A DNA stretch of 64,000 nucleotides from Aurantiochytrium sp. KH105 (Eukaryota; Sar; Bigyra; Thraustochytrida; Thraustochytriidae). A program made the translations under genes and the position numbers. The notes beneath the pieces were generated by a model. It made no database searches. It was given only the letters and a program-made list of their open reading frames with translations, and was not told the origin of the DNA. Numbering within the stretch: position 1 is the stretch's first letter; every line of letters begins with the position of its first letter. This document shows, piece by piece, positions 52,632 to 62,859 of the stretch. Where the stretch lies: contig BGKB01000009.1 of assembly GCA_003116975.1 (NCBI GenBank), positions 559,126 through 623,125 of the forward strand, written 5' to 3'.

Positions 52632-54713
52632 TTACTTCTTCTTGTCATCATCCTTCTTCTCCTCGTACTCGGCGTCCTTGACATTCTCCTTGGACTGGTC
52701 CTGCTGGGCGTCCTGGGACTGGCCAGCGCCGCCCTGGCCGTAGATGGCCGAGCCGATCTTCATGGAAGCCTGCTGGAGAGTGTCCTTCTTGGCGCGAAGG
52801 TCATCGAGAACCTTGGGGTCAGCCTCGAGAGCGGCGCGCATCTCCTTGATGGCGGTCTCGACGGCCTCCTTATCCTCGGCGGAGAGCTTGTCGCCGTGCT
52901 CGGAGAGGGTCTTCTCGGTCGAGTAGCAGAGAGCATCGGCATCGTTGGTGATGTCAATGGTCTCCTTGCGCTCCTTATCGGCGGAGGCGTTGGCCTCGGC
53001 GTCCTTGACCATCTGCTCGATCTCGTCGTCGGAAAGACCGCCCGAGCTCTGGATGGTGATCTGCTGCTCCTTGCCGGTGGCCTTGTCCTTGGCCGAGACG
53101 TTGCAGATGCCGTTGGCGTCGATGTCGAAGGTGACCTCGATCTGGGGGATGCCGCGGGGAGCGGGGGGGATGCCGACGAGCTCGAAGTTTCCGAGGAGCT
53201 TGTTGTCGACAGCCATCTCGCGCTCGCCCTGGAGGACCTTGATGCTGACCTGCGACTGGTTGTCGGCGGCGGTGGAGAAGACCTGCGACTTCTTGGTGGG
53301 GATGGTGGTGTTGCGGTTGATGAGACGGGTGAAGACGCCGCCGAGGGTCTCAATACCGAGCGAGAGCGGGGTCACATCGAGGAGGAGAATGTCCTTGACG
53401 TCACCGCGCAGGACACCACCCTGGATGGCGGCGCCGAGAGCGACGACCTCATCGGGGTTGACGTTCTTGGAGGGCTTCTTGGAGAAGACAGTCTCGACAG
53501 TGTCCTGGACCTTGGGCATGCGAGTCATGCCACCAACAAGGATGACCTCGTCGATCTCGCTGGTGGACACGCCGGCATCGCTCATGGCCTTCTTGCAGGG
53601 GCTGACGGTGCGCTCGACGAGCTTGGAAACGAGGTTCTCGAACTGGGAACGGGTGATCTTGACGTTCAAGTGCTTGGGGCCCGAGGCGTCGGCCGTGATG
53701 AAGGGCAGGTTGACGTCGGTCTGCTTGAGGGCATCGAGCTCGCGCTTGGCCTTCTCGGCGGCCTCGCGGAGACGCTGGGTCGCGAGGCTGTCGGAGCTGA
53801 GGTCAATGCCGGTGTCCTTCTTGAAGGCGTCGCTAATGTGCTGCATGAGGGCCTCGTCGAAGTCCTCGCCACCGAGAACAGTGTCACCGTTGGTGGCCTT
53901 GACCTCAAAGACACCGCCGGAGATCTCGAGGATGGAGACATCAAAGGTACCGCCACCGAGATCGTAGACGGCGATGAGGGCGTCATCGGACTTGTCGCAG
54001 CCGTAGGCAAGGGCGGCGGCGGTGGGCTCGTTGATGATGCGCAGGACGTCGAGGCCGGCGATCTTGCCAGCGTCCTTGGTGGCCTGGCGCTGCGAATCGT
54101 TAAAGTAGGCGGGCACGGTGATGACGGCCTGCTTGGGGGGGCTACCGAGGAAGGCCTGGGCGGTCTCCTTCATCTTGTTGAGGACCTTGCTGCCAATCTG
54201 GGAGGGAGAGTACTCCTTGCCGGAGCTGCCGGCAACCCAGGCGTCGCCGTTCTTGGCCTTGACGATCTTGTAGGGGACCATGTCAATGACCTTCTGGACC
54301 TCGGGGCCATCGAACGACTGGCCGATGAGACGCTTGGTGGCGTAAAAGGTGTTCTCCGGGTTGGTGACGGCCTGGCGCTTGGCGGGCATGCCGACGAGCT
54401 CCTCGCCGTCCTCGAGGATGGCCACGATGGAGGGCGTGGTGCGGGCACCCTCAGAGTTCTCGAGCACGCGGGCGTTCTTGCCGTCCATGGTGGCGACGCA
54501 CGAGTTGGTCGTACCGAGATCGATGCCGATCACGTCGCCGGTCACCTTGCCGGCGAATCCGCGCTGGGGGGCCATCTGCCACGCGCCGGGCTGCATGGCC
54601 AGCGTCTGCGCGGCGCCGGCGTCGCGCTTGCCGAGCGACCGGGCGCCCATGTGCAGTCCGCGGGCGCCGCCGGCGCTGCGCGCGGCGCGCCGGGCGAGCA
54701 TGTTGCCCAGCAT
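52632..54713 (-). CDS. HSPA9: mitochondrial Hsp70 (mortalin/Ssc1)
   Basis: ATP-driven chaperone of the mitochondrial matrix, for protein import, folding and Fe-S cluster transfer. 693 aa from ATG 54713. A basic, acid-poor presequence spans about residues 1-55 ([12 protein letters not shown]...RGFAG). The nucleotide-binding domain has [42 protein letters not shown], the [12 protein letters not shown] phosphate-binding motif and [13 protein letters not shown]. The substrate-binding domain has [15 protein letters not shown] and [12 protein letters not shown]; the helical lid ends in an acidic and Lys-rich tail. Length and presequence fit the mitochondrial class; no ER retention or cytosolic EEVD end. 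Confidence 0.97.
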   Translation of the reverse strand: MLGNMLARRAARSAGGARGLHMGARSLGKRDAGAAQTLAMQPGAWQMAPQRGFAGKVTGDVIGIDLGTTNSCVATMDGKNARVLENSEGARTTPSIVAILEDGEELVGMPAKRQAVTNPENTFYATKRLIGQSFDGPEVQKVIDMVPYKIVKAKNGDAWVAGSSGKEYSPSQIGSKVLNKMKETAQAFLGSPPKQAVITVPAYFNDSQRQATKDAGKIAGLDVLRIINEPTAAALAYGCDKSDDALIAVYDLGGGTFDVSILEISGGVFEVKATNGDTVLGGEDFDEALMQHISDAFKKDTGIDLSSDSLATQRLREAAEKAKRELDALKQTDVNLPFITADASGPKHLNVKITRSQFENLVSKLVERTVSPCKKAMSDAGVSTSEIDEVILVGGMTRMPKVQDTVETVFSKKPSKNVNPDEVVALGAAIQGGVLRGDVKDILLLDVTPLSLGIETLGGVFTRLINRNTTIPTKKSQVFSTAADNQSQVSIKVLQGEREMAVDNKLLGNFELVGIPPAPRGIPQIEVTFDIDANGICNVSAKDKATGKEQQITIQSSGGLSDDEIEQMVKDAEANASADKERKETIDITNDADALCYSTEKTLSEHGDKLSAEDKEAVETAIKEMRAALEADPKVLDDLRAKKDTLQQASMKIGSAIYGQGGAGQSQDAQQDQSKENVKDAEYEEKKDDDKKK

Positions 54714-55217
54714 CTCTCTACCTCGCTCTCTGCCTCGCTCGCGCGGGTCCTCGCTCGCTCGCTCGCTCGCGTCCTCTCGCTCGCGTCCTCTCGCTCGGCG
54801 ACGCAGGCACGCTCGCTCCGTTCGGGGTCTACGCGCCTCTACGCGCCGCGCCGCGCCGCCGCACTTGCGCGCGCATTCTCCACTTGCGCGCGCATTCCCC
54901 ACTTGCGCCGCCGCCATAGTCCACTTCGCCGCTGCCTCCGAGCCGCCCCGCCAAGTCCACAATCCCCGCCGCTGCTTCACAGGGAAACACGATTCAAAAA
55001 AACAAAAAAAAATCCAAAAACTCGCCTCGCCTCGCCTCGCCTCGCCTCGCCTCGCTCCTCCCTCTCGCCCCAGCCCTCCGCGCGCGCCCTCCCCGCCGCA
55101 GCGCAGCGCAGCGCAGCGCCAGGCAAGCAGGCGGGCGGGCAGGCAGGCAGGCAGGCAGGCAGGCGGCGAGGCGGGGCGAGGCGAGGCGGGGCGGGGCCGC
55201 CCCTGCGAGGCGCAGCA

Positions 55218-55230
55218 GAAGCTTCGAGAA
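55218..55230. promoter_or_regulatory. perfect three-unit heat-shock element
   Basis: GAAGCTTCGAGAA fits GAAnnTTCnnGAA exactly, 505 bp upstream of the mitochondrial Hsp70 start codon. Heat-shock factor binds such inverted GAA arrays. It may be functional or chance in GC-rich DNA. Confidence 0.5.
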
Positions 55231-55801
55231 GAACCGCGGCTCCGGCGCCTGGCGGAACGCGCAGGAACGGCGCCGGCAATGGCTGGCTGCGAGAGCGCCG
55301 CGACCCGGGGGTTGACGGCATGTGAATTAACACGGGGCCGGCAGAGGCGGGAATTTCGGTCGAGAGAGACACCGACTGCACGGGACCGCGCGCCGGGGTT
55401 TCGCGAATACTCTGAAAAGGCGTGCGCGGATGCGCATGAAATCCACCCTGCGGAGGTGGAGAAGGACCGCGAGGACGCGCAGCAGCAGTGCAGAGGGAGA
55501 GAGATGTTGTTTTTTCGAGAAGCTGCGCTGCGTGGGTCTTCGCATGCACGGCGGATGTCCGGTCCCAGGGCGGCTCAGCGCGTGCGAGTATGGTGGTGTG
55601 GCTGGCCAGGGAGGGAAATGGAGGGTGCTCACACGCAGGCAGGCTTGCGGGTTGCCGAGATGACAGCGCCAAAAGTGATGCCAGAATCCAAGAAAAGAAA
55701 AGAAGAGGAACGAAGGAAAGAGCCTCATCAGAAGGGAATGAAAGAATGAAGGAAAGAAAAGCCCGCCACTTTCGCCGTGGCTGGCAGCTGGCTGCAGCGA
55801 T

Positions 55802-55861
55802 GAGACGAGACGAGACGAGACGAGACGAGACGAGACGAGACGAGACGAGACGAGACGAGAG
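55802..55861. repeat. (GAGAC)n pentanucleotide repeat
   Basis: About 12 perfect units. Confidence 0.95.
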
Positions 55862-56352
55862 GTCTTCTGGCTACGAGCGAGCGTGGGGAACAGATTGCGC
55901 CGACACTGGTGACCGGCGCCAACTAGCTCATGTTCAGAGCGTTTTCTTTTTCCGGAAAAAAAGTCGCTCCTGCTCCTGCTCAGGCTGCTGTTTTCTCGTG
56001 CTCGTGCTCCTGCTCGCGCTCGTGCGTGCTGCTCGTGTGCTCGGCTTGGTTGCTTGCGCGAGTCAGTCAGTCAGTCATTTGGGACACCGCCTTTCCTCCT
56101 TCGGCGCTGCCCTGCCCGCCATGGAATAAAAAAGACTTCCTTGTACACACGGACGCACACACCTCGTTCTCCATGGGAGCGGAGGGGTCCGCGAACGTCG
56201 TAGCGCGGGATCAAAAGAAAGGGATCATCGGCGCTGCGCGCAGGGAGAGAGAAGAAGAGCGAGCAAGGCCGCATCGCATCGCATCGCACCGCATCGCCCG
56301 CGCGGGGACTTGACCTCGTGGCCTCGCGCGGGAGGACCGAGGACACAGCAAG

Positions 56353-57126
56353 ATGGTCTACTACGTGTACTCGAGCGAGTACGAGATGGAACCCGGGCGC
56401 GAGTTCTTGCAGTCGCTGCAGGTCGCGGAGAGCGGCCTGCAGGGCCTCGGCGCCTCGAAGCAGAACTCACAAGACGTCTCAGAACCTGAGCGCGCGAAAA
56501 CGCGACCTGGCAGAAATCGGAGGCAGCCGCCGCCCTCGTCGCGATTGGGCCGACACGGCGAGCTGCCACCTGCAACGAATCGCCGCAACGGCGCGAGGCC
56601 TCGGACAAGCAGTCCCTCACGGTCATCGCGAAAGAGGATAGATCGGGCCGCTCACGGTGAGCACAAGCATCGCGCGCGCTCTCCGTCGCCATCGAGGAGG
56701 CCTCTTTCCCCAGCGTACATCCCAGCCGCCACGAGCTATCAGGAACTGAGCATCTCCGAACGTAGACTGGGCAACGAAGCCATTAAGAGCATCCTCGACC
56801 GCGGCAAGACGCACAACGGGCTCATTGCGCGCGCGCAGGCCAGCGTTGACACCTCGGAGCCCAAAACGCGCAGCATCAACCGCTGGCACAATGCCTTACG
56901 CCTTCGGGATCCGATGCCCGAGCTCGAGCTCCCCAAAGACGTCAAGATGCATTCCAGCTGGACCCAGCTTGCAGAGATGAAGTGGCGCAAAGACTGGCAC
57001 GAGCGTCTGCTCAAGTCGACAAAGTCCAACATTGACGTGCATCTGCCCAAGCACGTGAAAATATACCAACGCCGCAAGAAGGAGGAGTTGAGAAAGCTCG
57101 TCGAGGGCGACCGTATCATTGCATGA
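56353..57126 (+). CDS. hypothetical protein, Arg/Ser-rich middle
   Basis: 257 aa from ATG 56353; not recognised. The first 30 residues look folded (MVYYVYSSEYEMEPGREFL). Residues about 35-125 are Arg/Ser/Pro-rich with SPSPSRRP-type RS motifs and are likely disordered. From about 130 to the end it is helical and charged, with Trp-containing segments (INRWHNALRLRDPMPEL, SSWTQLAEMKWRKDWHERLL) that look like a conserved domain, ending in a coiled-coil-like KKEELRKL. It could be a nuclear, RNA-processing or cytoskeletal protein; nothing in the sequence decides. The ATG follows a CACAGCAAG context similar to that of other genes here. Confidence 0.65.
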   Translation: MVYYVYSSEYEMEPGREFLQSLQVAESGLQGLGASKQNSQDVSEPERAKTRPGRNRRQPPPSSRLGRHGELPPATNRRNGARPRTSSPSRSSRKRIDRAAHGEHKHRARSPSPSRRPLSPAYIPAATSYQELSISERRLGNEAIKSILDRGKTHNGLIARAQASVDTSEPKTRSINRWHNALRLRDPMPELELPKDVKMHSSWTQLAEMKWRKDWHERLLKSTKSNIDVHLPKHVKIYQRRKKEELRKLVEGDRIIA

Positions 57127-58310
57127 TGCGAGTCGCGCGCTGTACTCACTGTATTGGGCTTTTGAACTTTCGAATAACAAAAGTATGCTGTCACATTATT
57201 GATTGTTTTTTGGAAAATGGATGAAGATGTGTCTTGGAGAACTCGGACCAATGGGACCGGCATGGTCCCAGAGCTAACTCAAAGAGCCAAGAGCAAAAGC
57301 TTTTGGGGGAATTGTTTCGTTCAAATGTGCCATGAATCCAAGAATTGAATCCAAAAATACGAAAACGAAGAAGAAGAAGAAGAACAAGTAAAAGTAAATC
57401 AAGAAGATGATAAGTGCGGGAAATGCAAATGATGTGCGTAGACAGCACTGCCACGGAAGTGGTGAGATCAACTTGGCACCCATGGAAAGTCTCACGCAGG
57501 TTTTCCATGGGTGCAAATAGAAAAAGAAGAAGAAGGATGTGTGAGGAAATGGAAATGACGTGAGCAGACAGCAGCGCCCTTCTGTGGCGAAGTCAACTTG
57601 GCACCCATGGCAAGTTTACTGTAGACTTGCTGTGCTAACAACCATCCAAACTCAGCAGCCACTAGTTCGTGCGACATTTAGGTAAGTCCAACATCGCTCA
57701 GAGCACAAACTAGCACGGCCAAAGATTTGTGATCATCAAGCTCTTCACTACATCCTCGAGACGACACTTAAGGTTGAGAGAAACATCGATCTTCACCACC
57801 AGACAAATTCGTCTCAGCAGAAGCAAAAACTCCACAGGCATTTCTCGCATACTTGGGCAATCCATTTGATTCCATAGATTCCATAAGAAGGAGTGAAAGA
57901 ATAAAGGAGAGACCCGCGCTTTTGCCTGAGAAAAGAGTTTCAGAAACTAATAAAGGAGAGACTCGCGCTTTGCCTTTTTAGAAAATGATAAGAACCTACT
58001 TTCGACAGACTGCAGCGCGAGGGGACAAATAAGGGCCAAGAAGAATTCTCGTGTTGTTTTTTACATTTTTGCTCAAGGATAAAGGGAAGAAAAGGAGGAT
58101 AAAAGGGCCGAGGAATAGCTGCGAAGAAATCCTACGGCCGGTTCTCCCAGCTGGAGCTACCGCCATTGCGACCAAAATATCACCGCGCGTCTCTGTGTGT
58201 AGCGCGCCGCTGCTTGCCAAAGGAATGCATTTTACGCTGACTGATCAAAACATGCCGCGGCAAGACTTTTTCCTATTTTTCTTCTTTGTCAGTTTTTTTT
58301 TCCTTTTGCT
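57127..58310. other. intergenic region with diverged direct and inverted repeats
   Basis: No gene. Lower GC. It contains two related units of about 100 bp (about 57370-57490 and 57520-57617), both with GAAGAAGAAG, a GGAAATG block and CAACTTGGCACCCATGG; a perfect 13-bp inverted repeat (57476-57488 with 57502-57514); and a pair of 25-27-bp direct repeats (57901-57927, 57950-57974). Confidence 0.6.
57476..57514. repeat. perfect 13-bp inverted repeat, 13-nt loop
   Basis: GCACCCATGGAAA (57476-57488) pairs with TTTCCATGGGTGC (57502-57514). Probable hairpin. Confidence 0.8.
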
Positions 58311-59651
58311 TCAGCAGACAATGCATCCCTCCTGCTCAGCAGCGTCCTTGGAGGCAGGGGAAGAAGCAGCGGCGGCTCGCACAAGATGCGACTTTGGCCG
58401 ATTCTTCCGTCGGGCGCTGGCACGAGAAATGCCCTTGTTCGGAGATATGGTGCTTTCACGATCACCACACTCGGAGGACGCCGATGCATTCGGCCCCTGC
58501 GAGTCGGCGTTCTGTAGTCTTGGAGAACAGGGCGAGCCCGCGGGTGTCGCGGTCGTCGTCGCCGCCGCCGCTGCTGCTGCAAGCTGCGCGGGAGAGCGGT
58601 CGAAGGATGCGCTCGTCGTATACACTGGCTTGGACCCAGGCTTGGCGGGACGATTCTTACAAACCGCCACAGCTCCAACCTTGAACTTTGGCCACAGTTT
58701 CTTTTTGGAAAATTTGGTGTGAAACTCGTAATCCGGCGTACAGTCCTCGCCTGCACGCGACAAGATCGACTTCATTCCACCCGGATGTTTGTGCAGATAG
58801 CGCGTAACATCGTAGACCTGGCCGTGCGCAATGATCCAGCAATCGTCCACGGAAGCGTGCAGGCGAACCTGTTCCAGCGTGTACGTGCCGACGGCTGGCC
58901 GAACGGCGAGACAATCGTCCCGTTGACAGCGTCTGCACACGGGCGGGGCCCCTCCGCCTGCCGAGAAACTGCCAACGTGCCGGTCGCGCACAGTCTCCCC
59001 CGAGACGCGAACTTTCGGCGTTGCTTCTGCCAGCTCCTTGACGCGCGCCTGTCCTGGCGCCAGGACCATGTCTTCAATGTCTACCTGGATATCGTGCACT
59101 GCAATCGTCCGCGCCGTATGCGAGGTGAGCGGCGAGGAAGGCGTCGACATTGAAGACGATGGTGGTGGAGACGACGATTTCGGGGACGATTCTTCAGCCT
59201 TTGCAACCGACGTTGTGCTCTGCATTTTTGCTTTGGCGTGATCATTTGCAGCGCTAAACGACTGCGATCCGTCCGAGTTGGCCGCTCGCGCGCTCCCGCT
59301 AAGGGAGAACGCGCGCCTTCGCGAGCGGTTGCCGGGGTCCACCTCGGACAGTTCTGGGCCTTGCTCAAACACCGTGAGCCCGCACGCGCAGTACTCGAAG
59401 CGCGTCGAGGACAAGGTGCGTCGCCTTCTGCCAAGAGGCTTTTCCTCGTCCGCGGCCCCGCCGACGGCAGCGCCTTCCTCCGCAAGGCTCTTCGCGTGCG
59501 CGTCGCGCGCATCCCAGCCGCGGTGCCGGCTGCACGCATGTTTCTGCTGCTGCCGCTGCCGCCACGGATCGGAGCCGCTTCGCCGCAGCTCCACGGGGCC
59601 CGCGCCGTCGCGCCTCGCCGCGGCCGCCGCCGCCGCCGGGGCGCTCTCCAT
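58311..59651 (-). CDS. cytochrome b5-domain protein with CaaX box
   Basis: 446 aa from the first in-frame ATG (59651). Residues about 265-325 are a cytochrome b5 heme domain (YTLEQVRLHASVDDCWIIAHG, then KHPGG). Axial His candidates are H289 (HPGG) and H311 (YEFHTKFS), 22 apart against 24 in microsomal b5. Before it lie a Ser-rich region and small Cys clusters (YCACG; CRRCQRDDC). After it come low-complexity Ala/Thr and a basic RASARRKNRPKS. The protein ends C-I-V-C, a CaaX box of the type usually farnesylated, so membrane attachment by a lipid rather than the usual b5 C-terminal helix is inferred. Electron-transfer partner unknown. Confidence 0.85.
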   Translation of the reverse strand: MESAPAAAAAAARRDGAGPVELRRSGSDPWRQRQQQKHACSRHRGWDARDAHAKSLAEEGAAVGGAADEEKPLGRRRRTLSSTRFEYCACGLTVFEQGPELSEVDPGNRSRRRAFSLSGSARAANSDGSQSFSAANDHAKAKMQSTTSVAKAEESSPKSSSPPPSSSMSTPSSPLTSHTARTIAVHDIQVDIEDMVLAPGQARVKELAEATPKVRVSGETVRDRHVGSFSAGGGAPPVCRRCQRDDCLAVRPAVGTYTLEQVRLHASVDDCWIIAHGQVYDVTRYLHKHPGGMKSILSRAGEDCTPDYEFHTKFSKKKLWPKFKVGAVAVCKNRPAKPGSKPVYTTSASFDRSPAQLAAAAAAATTTATPAGSPCSPRLQNADSQGPNASASSECGDRESTISPNKGISRASARRKNRPKSHLVRAAAASSPASKDAAEQEGCIVC

Positions 59652-60277
59652 CGCGCTCGCTCGCACGCCCGCCCGCCCGTCCGCGCGCGCGCGCTCGCCC
59701 GCTCCCTCGCTGTGTTTTCCTTCTGCCCGCCCGCTGTAGTCGTCCTCGCCGTGCTCGAGCTGCTGCTGCTTGTCCTCCACCTTGTCGGCCTTGTCCTACT
59801 TTTCCTCCTTTGCGCCTTTGCGCAGGCACACCTCCTCGAGCCGTAGCTGGGCGAGCCGCGCGTGGTCCCAAGTTCCGGGCGCTCGAAAGCGCAGCAGAGC
59901 TTGCGCTGGGCTGCAGACTGCTTTGCCAGGGAGGCACTGCATGCGCGGCATCGCGCGGACGCCGCCGAGACCGTCGCGACCGCAGCTCTGCGGACGGGGA
60001 AGAGTGATGGTATTGACTTGACCAAAAGCCTGCATGCCGGAGAGGGGGGGTGGGGAATGTTTGCTCCGGATTCGCTTATGCGTGGACAAGCTGGAGGGCA
60101 AGCAAGCATGGTTTGGGGAAAGAAGAGACCATCTCTGTCTGCGGCAGGCAAGCAGCTCGCTTGCGCTGGAATGCGCCAGAATCAGAATCACTTGGTTGTT
60201 GCTTGTTGGGTTGTGTCCAAACCATGGCAAGGGAGAAACTGGAAAAAAAGGGTCTCTCTTCTCGTGGGATTTGTTTG
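59652..60277. other. intergenic region upstream of b5-domain gene
   Basis: No gene. The frame of the b5 protein remains open to about 59780 but has no further ATG. Ends at the stop codon of the next minus-strand gene. Confidence 0.5.
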
Positions 60278-61246
60278 CTAAATGGTAAGAGAGGAGGGTC
60301 TGCGCCATACGAAGGAAAGCTGGCCTGTGCGACGACGTTTAGATTGTCGCTGCTTTGGCCGGCGCTCGCGTGGTGCCGCACGCGCGAGCTGTGTCTCGAG
60401 GCGCTCGAGCAGATCTCGATCTGACTCGTGAGGCAGCCAATCTGAATCCTCCTTGTCAGCCAGAGACAGTGTCAGGCTAGGCTGCTGTGCCCCTAGCTTC
60501 CGACGCTTGTTTTGACGGACGGTCGTATTGCTTGTCGCTCTCGCTCTCGTCCCCGCTGTCGGTGCACGTGTTTCCGCTTTCTGTGCAATCTGATCTTCCC
60601 GTGCACGCTTTCTGGCGTCTGCTTCAGGCGCACGAGTCGAACGCAAGGCAGGAGGAAGCGGTGCCTCCTCGTGCATCTCGGCAAAGAGAACACGACCCAC
60701 GTTGCTCTCCTGCTTTTGCAAAGAGAGACCTTGGTTACAATCAGCATCTTCATTGCTAGCGTGGCTTCGGTTTTCATTATTCTGCGAGTGGTCTTTGTCA
60801 ATGTGGGTCAGCCCGGTCTTCAGAGAGTCTGCGATGGAACTCGTTCCAGCGCCCTCCAAGTTAGACTCTTTTTCATGGTCGTTGAGCTCACGGGTCTCGT
60901 CCTCGGCAGCCTCTGCCAACGCGAGGAGAAGAGCTTCGCCAGACGAGACGGAGGAGCTCGAGCACTCTTGGCTGCTTGATGACAATGAAGACGATGATGA
61001 AGAAACGACATCGTCGCTGCTCGAGGCATTGCCCGAGGCACTGCTCGTAAGTCTCCGCGAGCGTCTGAGCCGACGTGGAGTGATTCGAGGTCGTCTTGCG
61101 ACTTCATGCGTCGGGTCATACGCACCGCGAGGCGTACATAGGTCGCCTCCGTCGTCTGCCGCATGCAATCGCAAGCTCATGCGCAAGGCTCGCCGCCTCC
61201 TCGTTTCGCGAGGTGGCGTAAGGGGCCCAGTCCCTGACGTCTCCAT
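60278..61246 (-). CDS. hypothetical basic, Ser-rich nuclear-type protein
   Basis: 322 aa from the first in-frame ATG (61246). Not recognised. Begins METSGTGPLTPPRETRRRR, with further TPR and TP sites (possible CDK sites), a basic RRPRITPRRLRRSRR segment, a long Ser run (about 85-105), an acidic/Asn-rich middle, and near the C-terminus KRRKLG and KQRQSKRRRTG, both NLS-like, flanking a helical DSDWLPHESDRDLLERLETQL block that may be the only folded part. Composition suggests a chromatin or cell-cycle-regulated nuclear protein; that is inference. Confidence 0.5.
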   Translation of the reverse strand: METSGTGPLTPPRETRRRRALRMSLRLHAADDGGDLCTPRGAYDPTHEVARRPRITPRRLRRSRRLTSSASGNASSSDDVVSSSSSSLSSSSQECSSSSVSSGEALLLALAEAAEDETRELNDHEKESNLEGAGTSSIADSLKTGLTHIDKDHSQNNENRSHASNEDADCNQGLSLQKQESNVGRVLFAEMHEEAPLPPALRSTRAPEADARKRAREDQIAQKAETRAPTAGTRARATSNTTVRQNKRRKLGAQQPSLTLSLADKEDSDWLPHESDRDLLERLETQLARAAPRERRPKQRQSKRRRTGQLSFVWRRPSSLTI

Positions 61247-62097
61247 GGTTCCACGAATGGAGGGATCACGGATCTGGGACGCGATGACCCTTGCGTGCAA
61301 ACCTTGACAGACACTAAAGGCTGGGGTCCCCTTGCGAGCGAGACGAGGCAACCGCGCGCGCGCGCGCGCGCGCCCTTTCCGTTTCCGTGCACGCCCGTAT
61401 GCAACGAGCTGTGCCCTGCTCCGCTCCGTCTCGGCGTCAATGGTTTGAATTTTTGAACACGTGCTGCACCCGCTCTCCTTCGCCTATGTGTTCTCGTGAG
61501 TGAGTGCGCAACCCAGGAGTCACTCCATTAAAATGCGTTGTCGTAGTTACAAAGGTTCTCACCGGATAGCTGCTTAGGACGTGCGCGCGGAATGAAAGAG
61601 TCGAAACGAAAACTGCGCGCTTACGAACGATAGCGAGCGAGGGAGCGAGCGAGCTCTGACACGAAGTGCGTGCGTATGATCAAAGCTCTCTGTTTGTTTG
61701 TTTATTTTTCAAGCCCGGTCAGCTAGCTTGCTCGCGAGATGGTGGAAAAGAGCCGAAAGGGTGCGTGCGGTACCGAGAGCGCTGGACCCCGTTACCGCGC
61801 GCGCATTTCTCGGCCCGCGGAGTCAATTTTTTCTCGTCTCGCTTGGGCTGCGCTGACGGGGGGGTCCACTTGTAGACAGCCACTTTCCCTTGTACGTAAA
61901 CGCACTATACGAGTTTGCTAGAAAGTTAGCAAGGCCAGAAAAAAAGCAAAGAGGCCATTTGTTCGTCCATCCGTCCATCCAGTACTGGTGAGTGAAGGCC
62001 GGCAAACACGGAGCGAACAAGGCTAGCTCTTTGCGTGCCGCTCTTTGCGTGCGCACACGCGCGCACGCGCGCACGTACATACGCGGAGTGAGTCGTT
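61247..62097. other. divergent intergenic region
   Basis: No gene supported. Contains a (GC)n run (about 61352-61373) and a CACG/GCGC alternating stretch (about 62050-62085) just before the next gene. Confidence 0.5.
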
Positions 62098-62859
62098 ATG
62101 GCGGCGACGCGGCGGTCGGTGCGTCTGGTGGAGGGCGGCCGACACGCCGCGGGCAGTGGCCAGCGTCTGCCAAGACGAAACTTTTGGGGACCAAGTGTGC
62201 ACGACAAGGACGATGGTCTGCGCGATGAGGATGAGCAGGGATGGGAAATGCGCGGAGCCCAGGGGTCGGGCCCACGCGAGGAACAGCCTCAACACAACCA
62301 TTACCGCCAGCAGGAGAAATTTCATTATCATGAGCAGCAGCAGCAGCAACAGGGGCATAAACAGGACCAGAGTTTGAATGGAGCTTCGTCATCGTTTGTA
62401 AATCGACAGCAAGAGCATCGTCGGCAGCGAGGTCTACAACGCCAGCAGACGTGGCGATACCAAAACGTCTCCGAGGTGACAAGTGCACGATTGCAGACGC
62501 CCAGGTCCGTGCAGTCGCAAGTACACCACCGCGCAGTGCAAAAGGTTGTTCGCGTGAGGGCGCGACGGCCACGACCATATAGCTCCTTCGAAAAGTTTGC
62601 CGCCATCAAAATCGGCGAGCGTCCCGCGGACCCTTATGTGAGCCCTGCCGAGAAACGTCGGCGCGACGAGAACGCCGCGCGACAGCGTTGGATTGGCAAG
62701 GCTTTCATCGTGACCGACCACAAGGCTGCCGTTGCGAGGAGAGAACGTCTCTCCGCGGCTGGCTGTGTCACGGCCTCTGGGCCTTATTTGGATTCGCCGC
62801 CTTGCTCGCGTCCGGAGGACAAGACCAAGTTCGTCGGGCCCCGCAACTTTATTTACTAA
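62098..62859 (+). CDS. Gln/Arg-rich protein, weak CFAP96-like C-terminus
   Basis: 253 aa from ATG 62098. The middle (about 70-130) is Gln/His/Arg-rich and disordered. The C-terminal 90 residues are better ordered: RPRPYSSFEKFAAIKIGERP, ADPYVSPAEKRRRDENAAR, WIGKAFIVTDHK, and a final KTKFVGPRNFIY. The order 'basic RRRD helix, then GKAF..., then Gly/Pro-rich end', together with ADPYV, recalls cilia- and flagella-associated protein 96, but the match is short and by memory only. If right, it would fit an organism with flagellated cells. Function otherwise unknown. Confidence 0.5.
   Translation: MAATRRSVRLVEGGRHAAGSGQRLPRRNFWGPSVHDKDDGLRDEDEQGWEMRGAQGSGPREEQPQHNHYRQQEKFHYHEQQQQQQGHKQDQSLNGASSSFVNRQQEHRRQRGLQRQQTWRYQNVSEVTSARLQTPRSVQSQVHHRAVQKVVRVRARRPRPYSSFEKFAAIKIGERPADPYVSPAEKRRRDENAARQRWIGKAFIVTDHKAAVARRERLSAAGCVTASGPYLDSPPCSRPEDKTKFVGPRNFIY

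Larger units (their letters stand above)
54714..56352. other. divergent intergenic region, Hsp70 and unknown gene
   Basis: No gene supported. GC-rich leader with GCTC/CGCT repeats (about 54733-54790), CCTCG (about 55021-55056), GGCA (about 55139-55166), the heat-shock element, and GAGAC repeats (55802-55861). Confidence 0.5.

Noticed and set aside
52896-55325. Very long open frame antisense to mitochondrial Hsp70 (over 800 codons)
   Set aside because: Produced by codon bias of the Hsp70 gene; long antisense frames to hsp70 are a known artefact. No domain, and the sense gene is unmistakable.
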